From Humulus lupulus (taxonomy: Eukaryota; Streptophyta; Magnoliopsida; Rosales; Cannabaceae): DNA of 64,000 bases. The stretch lies in NCBI RefSeq assembly GCF_963169125.1, contig NC_084794.1:87837018-87901017 (forward strand), written 5' to 3'. The position numbers and the translations under genes were made by a program. Every line of letters starts with the position of its first letter. The stretch's first letter is position 1. The notes under the pieces were generated by a model. That model ran no database searches. It was not told the origin of the DNA and was given only the letters and a program-made list of their open reading frames with translations. Of the stretch, positions 22,751 to 34,760 are shown in pieces.

Positions 22751-25426
22751 TGTAATGCCCCAAATTTCCTAATAAGGTTTAGGACCTTGATTAGGAGGCC
22801 AGGAGGACCATAATTGATTTATTATGCCATTAAATAATTATATGCATGTTTATGTGAATTATATTATAATATGATGATAAATGAATGCATATGGGTCCAT
22901 TTTTAATTATAAGGGCATTTTGATAATTTGGCTAGTTGACGGCATAATTGTGTATTTTCATGCATGTGGGTGAATTATGAATAATACCACATTATATGTG
23001 GATTTGTTCGAGCCATTCGACATGAGACGTTCATGGAATGCAAGTTTTTGGTCTGGTCATAACGGGGTTAATCTCGGGGCTCGGGTGAGTCTCGGGGTGA
23101 TTTGAGGATTAGAACATTGCCGGGAATTAAAGGGTAATGGGATATAATTTATTAGCATTTGAGAATATTGGAAGTATCGAGAATTGAAGGGTGTTAATTA
23201 TAATTAACGTGGATCGACGGGAAAGGACAGTTTTGCCATTAGGGCTGTTAAGAAAATAAATATGACCTAGGGGCATTTTGGTCTTTTGACCTTAAGATAT
23301 ATATCAGCCATAGGAAGGTGTAAGAAGCTTAAGCAAAAACAGAGCAGCTGGTTTCTTCTCCCGTTCATCTTCTCCTTCTCCTTCCCTTTTAATTTTTGAA
23401 GTTCCATTTAAGGATTCAAGCTAGGGAATCAAGCCTTGAGGGTTTAGGATTGTGTTCAGATATTGAAGAGGGTTTAATCTTGAGCTTGAGGTAAGATTCA
23501 GCCATGAAATTTCTAGTTTTTACTCTATTTTGAAGTTAGTTTTGAGTTAGAACTTTTGATTATAGAATTGAGTAATTGGTGTGGTTTTTGGTGGTTCAAA
23601 GCTTGGATTTTGCTGTTGGAATGTTGATTGTGTTGTGGTGATTCTTGGTTTGGATTTAGATATGTTTGGGTAAGTTTTGGAAGGATTAAAAGAGGGAAAA
23701 AATGAGGTTTTGCTGGGAGAAAACAGGGGTTTTTGGCTAATGGGGAGGCAATGTCGCGGCGCTTGGGAGGCAATGTTGCGGCATAGGGTGCAGGTGCTTG
23801 AGGCTGGCGCCTCTATTTGGGAGGTGCGCCGCGGCATGGTGAATGTAGGGCCGTAGCCCTTGAGAGCATTTTTTTGCTAGAAATTATTTTTTGTCATGGG
23901 AACTCAAACCTTAGGCCTCAAGATTGTTCCTATTACCCGGTTTAGTGGGATTTGATGTCCCGGAGGCTAGGTCTTGGTCCGGGAACCTTTTATTGATTTA
24001 TTTTACTGATGGAATCCCATATTTGGTTATGAATAGGTGACCGCTAAGGGATTAAAGGATCGATAATTCTCAAGGGTTGTTCATTTGTTATTTCTCACTC
24101 GAACCAGAGGTAAGAAAACTGCACCCAGTATGTGATGCATGTGATGCACGAGAAACATATGGTTAGGGCATTCCATGAATGTTGAATATGAGATTGATGA
24201 GAGCTTGAGTCTTTGTGTTTGTGCATGATCTTAATTATGCTAGCATTTGTTAAGTAAGCATGTTGAATGCCCTACATTTGGATATTTGACATATGATATA
24301 TGCCTGGTAGCATTGCTTACTTGTGTATGGCACTAACTTACTAGTCAGAATAGGCAATGGTGTCAGAACTGACTGTGAAGTTGTGACTTACTAGTCAAGT
24401 TCAGCAGTAGTACTGAGCACTGGTCGTGTGTTATTGACCTAAGAGTCAGAAGTGGCATAAGCGTCATGAACGCAGAGCCGATAAAAGATTAGATCTAATC
24501 GACATCTGCATTGGGTGACTCATCATGAGCATTAATGCCAGACCGACCTCAAGTTCGATGAAAACTAAAAGCACTTGTCTAGTCTAAAGGCTAGTTACTT
24601 AGAGCCAGAGTCGGAAAGACTAAGGTGACCTACACGTCACATGGCTAGGAGGGTATGGGACCTCAGAGATTGATTTACTAGTCATCTGACCGAGATTGAC
24701 TTACTAGTCATCTGACCGAGATTGACTTACTAGTCATCTGACTGGGATTGACTTACTAGTCATCTGACCGAGATTGACTTACTAGTCATCTGACCCGGAT
24801 TAACTTACTAGTCATCTGACCGAGATTGACTTACTAGTCATCTAACCGAGATTAACATACTAGTCATCTACCTCAGAGTGAGAGACTTACTAGTCATCTA
24901 CTCAGAGCGCAGGACTCCACAAACATTTATTTGTACCTGCTTGCATGTGTGATTAAGGCTATTATTGCTAAGCATGCACATTGTGATTTGATGACATGTT
25001 ATTACTGTTCATGAGCATATTGAGTTTTCTTGTTGGGCTTCGGCTCACGGGTGCAATGTGGTGCAGATAAAGGTAAAAGAAAGTTGGACCATCCTTGAGT
25101 TGGAAAGGTTAGGTGACGATGTGTACATATGCGGCTGCTCGACCACCACGGTCGAGGGTTTAAAGAGGAATTAGGGTTAAACCCCATTTTTTTGATTAGG
25201 TCGGGTGGTTGTAAATCTTTTGTTGTAATTAACCTTTAAATTATATTTTTGGGATCCCAATGTATATGGTAAACGTTTTAATGAAACATTATATCTTAAC
25301 CAAAAAATTTAACCCTAAACTGCTAATCATACTTAGTTACACGATTATGGCCAAATGACTCAATTAGCGAGTTTAGCACTATTTAAAATGTACACCGTAA
25401 CGGTCCCTAAAGTTTAGGGCGTTACA
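22751..25426 (+). repeat. E3 3' LTR (2676 bp, complete)
   Basis: It starts TGTAATGCCCC and ends GGGCGTTACA. A TATA-like GATATATATC lies near 23297, a G+C-box cluster is at about 23750-23860, and the ACTAGTCA minisatellite is near the end. The start is homologous to the solo LTR at 9869. ORFs inside it are not coding. Confidence 0.92.
24668..24905 (+). repeat. 26-bp minisatellite in E3 3' LTR (9 units)
   Basis: Same unit as the 5' LTR array, here nine copies with a few variants (GACCCGGATTAAC and AACCGAGATTAAC). Confidence 0.9.
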
Positions 25427-25832
25427 AATTAGGCACCATGGTAGAGTTGATTCTTCTTTCAATTTTCTCAACAATTCCCATGTATTACTCCCCAAAGCTC
25501 TATTTGGTTCACCATATATGCATGTAAGTCGCCACTCGATCATTCCCTCCACCTTCACTAGTAGGTCAATATGATTAATTAAATAGCTAAGCACACACGC
25601 CTCCTTTTGAAACTTCCAAAGTAAAGCAATCCCCCCGCCTCTTCCTTGGGCATCGACTGAGAACATGCCTTCAAAACCCAGTTGAACCTTTACCCTTTCA
25701 ATCTTGTCCTTCCTGCATAGCGTTTCAAACAAAAATACGAACTTGGGCTTCTTTTAGATTACTAAATCCTTAAGGAGCTAAATGGCTCGTGGGTTCCCAA
25801 GCCCACGACAGTTTCAACTTAAATACATTCAT
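25427..25832 (-). pseudogene. LINE ORF2, N-terminal endonuclease fragment
   Basis: The start shows CRGLGNPRAI, a typical plant L1 ORF2 opening, in a frame different from the next part, which reads ETLCRKDKIERVKVQLGFEG, then GRGGGIALLWK, IDLLVKVEG and WRLTCIYGEPNR. This corresponds to the first part of an APE-type endonuclease that nicks target DNA. Two stops and a frameshift precede the E3 breakpoint. The RT domain is missing. Confidence 0.85.
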
Positions 25833-26035
25833 ATTTATGGGCGGCCCCATCTTCAAGGCCTGCCAATAAATTTTTTTTTTATGGCCCATATCAATATCGT
25901 CCTCTTCATTTAAGCCATAGCCTTCCCCTTCTTCAATACTTCAATGTTTTAGGCTAGTAACGTGCAAGCTAGCAATTTGAATATCTCATCCCTTCCCTTT
26001 TCCCGCTCCACTAGACACAAATACCTTCCCCTGCA

Positions 26036-27020
26036 TCATTGGCTGCTTTCCCACCATATCAGAGGCATTACTAAGCCACGATTTACTCCGTCTACATCTC
26101 TCCCATTCTGTCTTAACTGCAAATTAATTGTGTTTAATTCAGAATCTGAATTAATGCCATTTTCCATAACTGGTTGCACCAGCTCGGTATCTCGTGCCCT
26201 GTTGCCAGTGTCAAACAGAGTTTGATCTTCTCCTCCTTCTTGCCGCAACCACCTCGTCCCAATTAACAGATGCGATCTCTGTTGTATAGCCCTCATCCAG
26301 GTACCAAAAGGCTTTTCTATATCTTCAACCGGCATGTCAAACAATCAATCACAAAAATGCTTAGTATGACCAATAATGCCACAAATGAAACAAAATGTTG
26401 GAGCCCTTTAATATTTAAAAGAGACAATGAACAAGTTGCTTCCATTTTTACGAATCTTCATTTTTCTCTTTAAAGGAACCTCTACATCAATAGTCACCCT
26501 TACGCGGAGATAATCCCCCATACCCCTATAAATTTCTTTGGATCCAATTCCATAAACATTCCAATATAATTCCCAACATCCCTTACTACCCTTTCAGACA
26601 TAAAGCCAGGCATCAAGTCGTGTAGTTGAACCCAAATATATAGTTTATTAAGCTTCATCGTTCTTAGATTATCCCCAAACTTCATTCTTTCAAAAACCAA
26701 TTACAATTTGTTAAGAGTCCATGGACTACCATCAATGGCTCTCTTTATATCTATCTCATGATACACTAGAAAATATAGAGGTTATGATCTAGTTCCTTGA
26801 CATATAGTCCCCAACCTGGATGTCGCAAAGACATTGTCATGTGCTGCATTGCCATAAAATCAATTGCCTTCTCAGGAATAAATCTTCCAACCAAGCACCA
26901 ATGCACATCCACACTAAGTTCTACTTCATCGAAGAAATCATACGAGATACCACCCTTTTCCTCCTCCTCTAGATTAATATTTGCATAGCAAGACTCCAAC
27001 TCATAATGACTACGTACCAA
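26036..27020 (-). pseudogene. LINE ORF1 (DUF4283-like, zinc knuckle)
   Basis: Blocks in order are LEEEEKGGISYDF, VHWCLVGRFIPEKAIDFMAM, the HPGWGLYVKELDHNLYIF stretch, FERMKFGDNLRTMKLNKL, YIWVQLHDLMPGFMSE and VRDVGNYIGMFMELDPKKF. A CX2CX4HX4C knuckle follows (CFICGIIGHTKHFC), then PFGTWMRA. This is the usual plan of plant L1 ORF1 proteins, which bind the element RNA. Several stops and shifts make it a pseudogene. The first ATG seen is at 27020. Confidence 0.82.
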
Positions 27021-27161
27021 TACTAAGAATATGGGCTAGATACATAACAAAGAGAAACACCATGTCAATATGATAAGACATAATACCTTCTAAAAATAAT
27101 TAATTCTAGTAATGTCATTTTAGAATAATTAGCATTTTTCCCCCTGAACTTATGACACTAC

Positions 27162-27990
27162 TATTACACCCAGATTTTGAGATTGAGGGACTATGATCCC
27201 GAAATCTAGGCCCGTTAGGTATAAGCTCGAAATAAGCACAGACGTCATATGATCCTTCAGTCAGACAGTTTCGCTGTAAATGACGACCTCGTGAGCTCGA
27301 GCAGTGTGTAGCCTCGAATATGCTCCGAGCTTATGAGGTGAGCTCGCAATAGCCAGGGTTCAACACATATATATTTCCTAATGCATCTCTTTCCCTCAAA
27401 CAAGATGGTTCGAGTTCGAGAAGTATAAGCTCGAATGCGATGACTTCACCAATAGTTTCTTGTTGGGAGCATAGGTGAAGCAAGATGACGAGCTCATGAT
27501 TGGCAAACAATCTCAAAGGCATAATGAACCCAATATCTCAGCTAGTCGGTTACGTGTGAATGTATTTATTGTTGTAAAATCCCTATGTTTAAGGGATGTG
27601 ATGTAATTAGTTACCCAATCCCACATTCTATGGGCTATTATCATGCACGTAACAAATAATGCATTAAGTGGCATTATATCATTTGATTCACAGAATATCT
27701 TCCCGAACTATGTGGGAACAAATTCTGAAATCTTCTCTAAAAATAGAGAAGGAAACTCCATTTGTAAAGGACCAAAATCTTGAGATCTTGAGAGAAAACT
27801 TTGGGCAATTATTCTCTGAAAAGTTTCCAGAAGACTCCCAAGCATTTATAACACAAACTCGTGGACTAGGCAGATTTAACTGCTGAACCACGTAAAAAAC
27901 ATCTTGGTTTCATCTTCTTATTTCATTTTCCTCTGATATATTCTTGTTTAATTGCTCTCCTTTTTAAGTTGACGAAAAGCGGCGTCAACA
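27162..27990 (+). repeat. E4 5' LTR
   Basis: It starts TATTACACCC (TG mutated to TA) and ends GGCGTCAACA. It is 829 bp, against 827 bp for the 3' copy, and differs from it mainly by transitions. The TATA region at 27732-27751 is an inverted repeat (CTTCTCTA, four A, TAGAGAAG), although the TATA core itself has become TAAAAATA in this copy. Confidence 0.92.
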
Positions 27991-27993
27991 GTT

Positions 27994-28009
27994 TGGTGCT
28001 TTCATTGAG
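27994..28009 (+). other. E4 primer-binding site
   Basis: TGGTGCTTTCATTGAG begins three bases after the LTR end and is shared exactly with E5 and E6. From memory it would pair with the 3' end of a plant tRNA-Thr with perhaps one mismatch. I could not verify the tRNA identity. Confidence 0.75.
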
Positions 28010-28062
28010 CACCATTAAACAGTGCGTGAGTCTGTTTAGTCAGAGAGCCTCTCAAATTAGCA

Positions 28063-31000
28063 ATGGCTACGAATGATCCCAATATACCTGAGGAGGAAAT
28101 TTTAGATGAAGATGAATACCCCCAGCATCCTAGAAAGCATCCTATGGTGAATTATGATCCTGATGAGAGGAGTTACTCGTCTAACTCCTGGGGACCACCT
28201 TCCCCCAGGGCCGACAAGGATATGTACTACAATCCTGAGAGATATGTTCCAATCATGGAACTCAAGAATCACCAATTGCGTAAACAGTTGGCAGAAGCTA
28301 CAAAACGCAATGAAGAGCTAGTCAGACTAGCTGTTGGAGCACAGGCGGCCCCGCCTCCGCAAGATACCCAGGCTCTGCCTTCATAGGACACTCAAGTCCC
28401 ACCACGTAGGCCTCGAGGGTGACCTCATAAGAATGCAGCCACCAGAAGAGCAGAGCAACCTCCACCACCAGCAACGCATCCTGTTCCACTAAGACCCCGG
28501 AGAAGTAACCGGGCTAAAGGTGCTACCAACCCAACTGCAGAGGCACAAGCAGGAATAGGGAATAACCGAGCCCCCTCAGTTGCTCGAACCTAAAATCCTG
28601 GTGCCACGCAGAATGTACCAGAGCCTGGTCGGGCGAATTCGGGGCCATCTAGGCCCCACAATGGAAGGCAACCACCTTCTTCAATAAGGCACCCGCCGTC
28701 GCTAATAAGGCACCCCTCGCTAGTTCAGAGGGATGCGCGACCGGCCCACCATGATAGGGATAGGCAACCTGGGTGTAGACATGGGAATGAAGAAACAGCT
28801 CAGGAGCGTAGGGGTCCTCATCCTACGAGAAGTCAAATGTCCCAATCTCAAACTATTGAGATGTGGATACCAATAGGAAACCCATCTCGTAATAATCATG
28901 CAACGAGCCATGCCAATGAAAGCTCGGATTAAATTAGGTCCGTGAGTATATATAACACGGAGACCAAAAATACCAGAAATCGAGGAGATCACCCAGATCT
29001 ATGGGAACATTTAAACCATAATCGGGGTCTTGATAATCCCTTGAATCCAGATCTACGAGATCATCTGAACGGTCGCAAGCAGCCGCTTTACAATCCTACA
29101 CGGAGACGGGGAACTGGAGTTGTAATCATCGATAACCAGCTCCCTTCGGTCCAGGTCAGGCCTTATGTAGATCCTGTCCAAGAGAGGATTGAGCAGTTGG
29201 AAAGAGCATTCAAGCTCTTACAGAATGAGCGCACCTGTGAAAGGGATGAAGAATTCGATGAATAAATCGAGCCATTCGCCCCCCATATCTCTAACATTCC
29301 TTTCCCCCAGGGGTTTAGGATCCCTCATGTCCCACCATTTGACGGGAATTCCAATCCATATAGCCATCTAAGCATGTTCAACATGATTATGCGCGCCAGT
29401 AATGTGAGCTATGAGCTTAAGTGTATGTTGTTCCCAGCCTCTCTCACGGGACCAGCAAAAAACTGGTTTGAAAAATACAAGAGACATTCGATTGCCTCCT
29501 GGGATCAATTTTAGAGAGATTTTAAGAAACAATTCAAAGCCATGGTCGGCATTAAGCCCGAGGCGTCAGCCTTGACCAATGTCCAGCAACTGCCAAATGA
29601 GTCACTAAAAGGTTACCTCACAAGGTTTAACTTAGAAGTCACTCGAGCTCGAGATGTCGACGATAGTGGCCACTTAATGGCCGTTTGAGCCAGAGTAATG
29701 CCTGGAAGTCCTCTCTGGGAAGATTTGCAAAGAAAGCATATAAGGTCCTTAACCGAGTTCAATCGAAGAGCTCAGAGGTTTGTTAATGTAGAAGAGGCGA
29801 GGTCAGCATTGAATATGACCTCTCAGCCCATAACTACAACTACAAATGCAAACTCTGCCTCGACCTCAGCGGACCCTACGACTTCAAAACCCCTCAGGGA
29901 CAACCCTTCTAAGAGAAAGAAAAATGAAGGGAATAACCTCGAGGCATATGGGGGAAAGAAGAAGTAAAGGGAAAGATACTTCTCTGTATACAAGGTGTAT
30001 ACCAAGCTCAATGAGTCTCAGGAGAATATCTACCTAACTAATGAAAACCAGGTCCCTTTCAGATGACCTGATCCCATGAGGAACCAAAAGGCGAAAAGAG
30101 ATTCTAGCAAATATTGTAGATTCCACATAGACATCGGGCATACAACCGATGAGTGTAGACAATTAAAGGATGAGATTGAAGGATTGATCTCGAGGGGGTA
30201 TTTTGGTCAGTATGTAAGAAACCGAAACCCCAATCAGGCTTCCACCAGCCAAAGGGAAGCAGCACCACCACCTGCCCAGAACAATAACTCCCAAGCTCGA
30301 GAAGATGACTTACCCCCTCCGATTGATGGAGAAGATGTTATAACCATCTCGGGGGTGTTGGGGTTTTATGCCCTAATTAAAACCCAAATTCTTTGTAATC
30401 TCATTTTATTATCAATAAAAGAATAGAAATCATTTTTTGACTTGGTTAATCACTTTGCTCACATGTTTTATTTTCATGATTATTTGTTTAATATAAACTT
30501 CTATTAAATCCCGAGCATATAGCTAATCTTATTTATAGTGACGTAATCACAGTGGAATATAAATAGGATTGTATGTTCAAAATAAGTTAGTCCTAAGATT
30601 AGTCAGTGCACAACATTTACACTGACTTGCCAATCTACGATATGTTCTACTTACACATTACAGTGTTATGTTCTTTCCAGAACATTAACAATATAGATAA
30701 GATCGGATGTATTAGTTACATCGGACTAGACCGATATTGACAGTTAATAAGATAAGTAAACATACTGTTATTATCTATTCTAGTCATATCATATAGTTGA
30801 CCATAGGTCAATTCAATCTCAATTCTGAGTGGTTAGTATTCTAACTGATTATATTATTTGAGTTCTTTGACTTGTTCTTTACCAGCTTACCCTACGGACT
30901 AGCCCATACTTACATCTTGGGAACTCGGTAGTATAATTGAGTGGGAGTGTTAATCATAGATATGAACATCTATAGCTTCTGATGAAGAAGTGAAACGATG

Positions 31001-32410
31001 GTTTCCTTTTAGTTTGGTTCAAGGTGTTAAATGATAGAGATCTCATTTCAGTAATTAAATTAGTTTACTGAAATATCATTTGCAAGGAACTAAGTGCTTT
31101 AAGGATAAAATACAATGAGGGGTAAAACGGTATTTTAGTCCTATCTCATTGTAGACCGTCTATAGAGGATTGAGTGACAATTATGCTTGTAACTAGTGTA
31201 TCTATATTTGTTATAGAGTGTTCTATGAATTCAAGAGTGCAATTCCGAGTCTATAGTGGAGTCACGAGGAATTAATAAGTTAGTAAATTTATTTGTTATA
31301 TTTATGATAACTTATTGGAGCTTGATTTCATAGGCCCATGGTCCCCATTGTACCTTGGATAAAATCATCTAGATAGTCTCAATTAATTGATTTAATTATC
31401 AATTAGAATTATCAAAGTTGACCAGGTCAATTTTGGATAGTTTCAAAGAGTTGTGTAATTTTGAGAAGAAAAGAGAAATTATGGCAGATTTATTAATTAA
31501 GATAAATTGGTATCTAAATTAATAAATAAGTTTAAATCAAGGTTCAAATTTTAAATAATTAATTTGATAAAGGATTTAATTAATTAAATCAAAAGAAAAT
31601 AATACATGCCTTGTTTTTAAGTCCAATGGGCTTATAATCAAATAGAAAATTTCACGGGCCTAAAGCCCATGATAATTTCGACCTAGGGCTTCAAAATGGC
31701 TATTATTTTATTGATTTTTAATTAAATTAAATGGCCTAATTGATTTTATAAAAGGAGTGCTTAGAGAGAAGTCAGAAAGACGACAAACAAGTTTAATCAC
31801 TGGTTTTCTGATAGTTTTATATTCTCTCTAAACACAAGTCCTTTTCTAAGCCTCTTTGTTATTTTCTCTTCTTCTTCTCTCTATATCTATCTCGTGTGTT
31901 GAGAATTTCCCACACTAGTTTAGGTGATTCTAAGGATACATTGGAAGATTGTGAAGAAAATAGAAGATCGGTTCAGTTTATTGATAATACTCTTCGACAG
32001 AGAGGATACAAGAGTTAGAGAAACTGAAGGAAGGACTCTTTCATTCCGCTGCGTATACTGTAAGTATTCTATTCTTTGTTTCTCTTTGAATTCAATTTTA
32101 GAAACATATTTTAGGCTATCTCGTATTAATTTGTTTAATATTAGATATACATGAAAATAAATAAAGATCATGTATAAGTTTTCTCAACAGGGGGGACCCC
32201 ATATCGCAGGATCGGGCAGGAATGCCCACAAAATATATGTGAATGAGTTAAAGACTGGTGACGGATCTCCCTACGAACCCGAACCCAGAGCTCTGAAACA
32301 ACAAAGGGTTGAAACTCAACCCATAACTTTCATTGAAGACGATGTGTCTCATGTACAGTTCCCTCATAATGACCCTCTGGTCATCACCCTTCAGCTCGGA
32401 ACAAGAGGGT
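28063..32410 (+). pseudogene. E4 gag, broken and split by a solo LTR
   Basis: It starts MATNDPNIPEEEILDEDE and has a helical stretch (IMELKNHQLRKQLAEATKR), then a proline-rich region with stops. The gag core reads FRIPHVPPFDGNSNPYSHL, MLFPASLTGPAKNWFEKY and SLKGYLTRFNLEVTRARD. A CHHC-type zinc motif follows (CRFHIDIGHTTDEC), not the CCHC knuckle of E1. At 30356 a solo LTR interrupts the codon run ISGG; the frame resumes at 32190 with PHIAGSGRNAHK. Stops near 28384, 28420, 29262, 29513 and 29686 break it. Confidence 0.88.
30356..32189 (+). mobile_element. Solo LTR (1834 bp), probably Ty1/copia
   Basis: It begins TGTTGGGGTTTTATGCC and ends TTCTCAACA, a short inverted repeat of TGTTG. GGGGG on the left (30351-30355) and on the right (32190-32194) fits a 5-bp TSD, and removing the insert restores an open ISGGPHIAG reading in E4 gag. 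A TATAAAAG box lies near 31748. No gag, pol or primer site is seen. Assignment to copia rests on the TGTTG/CAACA ends only. Confidence 0.8.
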
Positions 32411-33770
32411 ACACCGAGTCTTAATTGACAATGGGAGCTCGGTGAATATCCTCTATAAGGCTACTTTAGAAAAGATGGGACTCACGCTTCGCAACCTAAA
32501 ATCCTGTGCAACTACCTTGTACGGCTTTTCAGGAGAAGGGATTGCTTGTATGGGATCCATCGAACTCCCTATAACCTTGGGAGACTACCCAATCTCTATA
32601 ACCAAGATGATGGAGTTTGTCGTAGTGGATCTCCCATCGGCCTATAAGGTACTACTCGGGAGACCTGCCCTAGTAGGGCTGGGGCATTTTCGTCCGCTAG
32701 GCATCTGGCCATCAAGTTCCCGACTTCTAGTGGCACCGGGACTCTAAAAGGGGACTAGCTCGCGGAGAGGGAATGCTATAGCATTTCCGTTAGAGGGAAG
32801 AAACAAAAAAGTGCACAGGCACTTTTTATAATTCAGAATGAGGACGGGACGATCTTCGAAATAGACGAAGAGATCGACCCTAGAGTAGAGGAGAGAGCTA
32901 ACCTTAAGCCATTGGAAGAGCTCGAAGAAGTCAAGCTCAAAGAAGTCGATCCCCCAAAGACTGTGAAGGTGGGAAAAAACCTTCCTGAAAAAGCAAAGTA
33001 GCAATTAATTTGCTTCTTAAAGAGAAACTAGGATGTTTTTGCTTGGTCACATTCAGACATGGTAGGGATAAGCCCAAATGTAATGAACCACGCACTCAAT
33101 TTTGACAAGAGCTTCCCCCCGAACCAACAAAAACGGAGACTCCTGGACGATGATAGAAAGAAAGCCTCAAAGGAAGAAGTCGACAGGTTAAAGGCTAATC
33201 AGTTCATACGATATGCCTTTTATCTTAATTGGATCGCCAATCCGGTATTGGTCCCGAAACCTAACGGAACATGGCAAACTTGTATCGATTACTCCGACCT
33301 CAACAAGGCATGCCTAAAGGATTGTTTTCCCCTACCACAGATCGATCAACTCGTAGATGCCACAGCTGGGCACGATCTTATGCCATTCATGGATGCTTAT
33401 TCTGGATATAACCAGATCTCCATGCACGCACCGGACCAAGAGCATACGAGCTTTGTAACCGATAAAGGGATGTACCAAAGACTTGTGAACAGAATGTTCA
33501 CCGAGCAGATAGGTAATAACATGGAAGTGTATGTTGATGATATGTTAGTCAAATCTAAACATAAATATAACCATGTAGACAACCTCGAAGAATGCTTTGC
33601 CGTGCTACAGAAGTACAACATGAAACTCAACCCCCAAAAATGCTCTTTGGAGTGTCGTCGGGGAAGTTTCTGGGCTTTATCGTAAACGCGCGAGGAATAG
33701 AGGTTAATCCTGACAAGATCCAGGCATTAATTGATATGCCCTCACCATGAAAGCATAAAGATATTCAGAG
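32411..33770 (+). pseudogene. E4 protease and reverse transcriptase, broken
   Basis: The protease site reads VLIDNGSSVNILYK (D-N-G form), followed by ATTLYGFSGEGIACMGS and VVVDLPSAYKVLLGRPAL. RT follows after a frameshift: FPPNQQKRRLLDDDRKKA, NPVLVPKPNGTWQTCIDYSD, FMDAYSGYNQISMHAP and MEVYVDDMLVKSK. About 16 residues around the usual M-P-F-G-L-K-N-A block are missing: DKG runs straight into MYQRLVNRMF. This is an in-frame deletion inside the catalytic core. Further shifts follow near 33660. The enzyme is inactive. Confidence 0.88.
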
Positions 33771-34760
33771 TTTAACTAGACGGATGGCGGCATTAAGTAG
33801 GTTGGTTTCTAAATCTACAAACTGATGTCTTCCATTATTCAACCTTTTGAGAGGAGGCAAAAAATTCAAGTGGACAGAGGAATGCTAGCTCGCATTCCAA
33901 GACCTAAAGAAACACCTCGTGGAACCTCCGATCTTGTCAAAACCTATCACAGGAGAAGTCTTATACTTGTATCTCGCTACAACCGAGCACACTATCAGTG
34001 TTGTGCTCGTCCGAGAAGACAAGAAGGTACAAAAACCAGTGTACTATGTTAGCAAGAGGTTACTGGGGGTAGAATCAAGACACCTGTTAATGGACAAACT
34101 GGCTCTTAGCCTAATCCATTCATCTTGAAAGCTCCGACCTTACTTCCAAGCACACCCCATCCATGTGCTGACTGACCAACCACTATGACAAGTCTTGTCT
34201 AAACCAGAGGCCTCAGGCAGATTTTTAAAATGGGCTGTTGAACTCGGACAGTTCGAGATCACTTATCATCCAAGAACGACCATAAAGGGGCAGGCCCTGG
34301 TAGACTTCATCGTGGAGCGTATAGGAGTGTCTGACGACGAAGTTATGACCACAGCCCGCGAGCTGTGGAAACTTTATGTCGATGGATCTTCCAACGAAAA
34401 TGGATCGGGGGCAGGAATCATATTGATCACTCCAACAGGAAATCAATTTCACTCCACCTTAAGGTTCAGCTTTGAAGCATCTAATAATGAGGCTGAGTAC
34501 GAAGCTCTATTGGCAGGACTCCAAATAGCCAAGGAACTCAAGGCCAAAGAAATACACTGCTACAGTGACTCGCAGTTGGTGGTCAACCAAATCCTAGGGG
34601 AATATCAGGCTTGTGGCATAAGGATGGTCGCGTATTTAGAAAATGCTAAAGCGGCGCTTGAACATTTTGAGTTCTATGCCATAGAGCAGGTTCCCCGAGA
34701 ACAAAACTCAAATGCGGACGCCTTAGCCAAACTCGACACGTCCAACGAAGTCGATACGCT
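33771..34760 (+). pseudogene. E4 dual RNase H (RNH plus second RNase H-like domain)
   Basis: The first, degenerate RNase H is seen as ILSKPITGEVLYLYLATTEH, then YYVSKRLLGVESR, with stops and frame changes. The second RNase H-like domain lies in a 322-codon open frame beginning near 34195: LYVDGSSNENGSGAGIIL, EASNNEAEYEALLAGL, CYSDSQLVVNQILGEYQ and NSNADALAKL. The acidic residues of this fold (D in VDGSS, E in NEAEYEA, D in SDSQL, D in NADALA) are all present. A second RNase H is characteristic of Tat elements. Confidence 0.88.

Larger units (their letters stand above)
17569..25426 (+). mobile_element. E3: eroded Tekay-like Ty3/gypsy element with truncated 5' LTR
   Basis: It has a partial 5' LTR, Met-type primer site, gag, remnants of protease, RT and integrase, a polypurine tract and a full 3' LTR. 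The internal region is only about 3.8 kb, against about 5.1 kb in E1, because much of protease and RT is deleted. The right end interrupts LINE ORF2, but the left end abuts copia sequence. A deletion has therefore removed part of the LTR together with the left flank. Confidence 0.88.
25427..27020 (-). mobile_element. L1-like LINE, 3'-truncated
   Basis: On the minus strand an ORF1 with DUF4283-like sequence and a zinc knuckle is followed by the start of ORF2 with endonuclease sequence. ORF2 is cut at about residue 130 where the E3 3' LTR begins. The rest of ORF2 (endonuclease end and RT) is absent from the window, evidently lost in the deletion that truncated E3. Confidence 0.85.

Noticed and set aside
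31920..32171. Frames inside the 1.8-kb solo LTR
   Set aside because: Short, on both strands, in a non-coding LTR region near the transcript leader; no domain.
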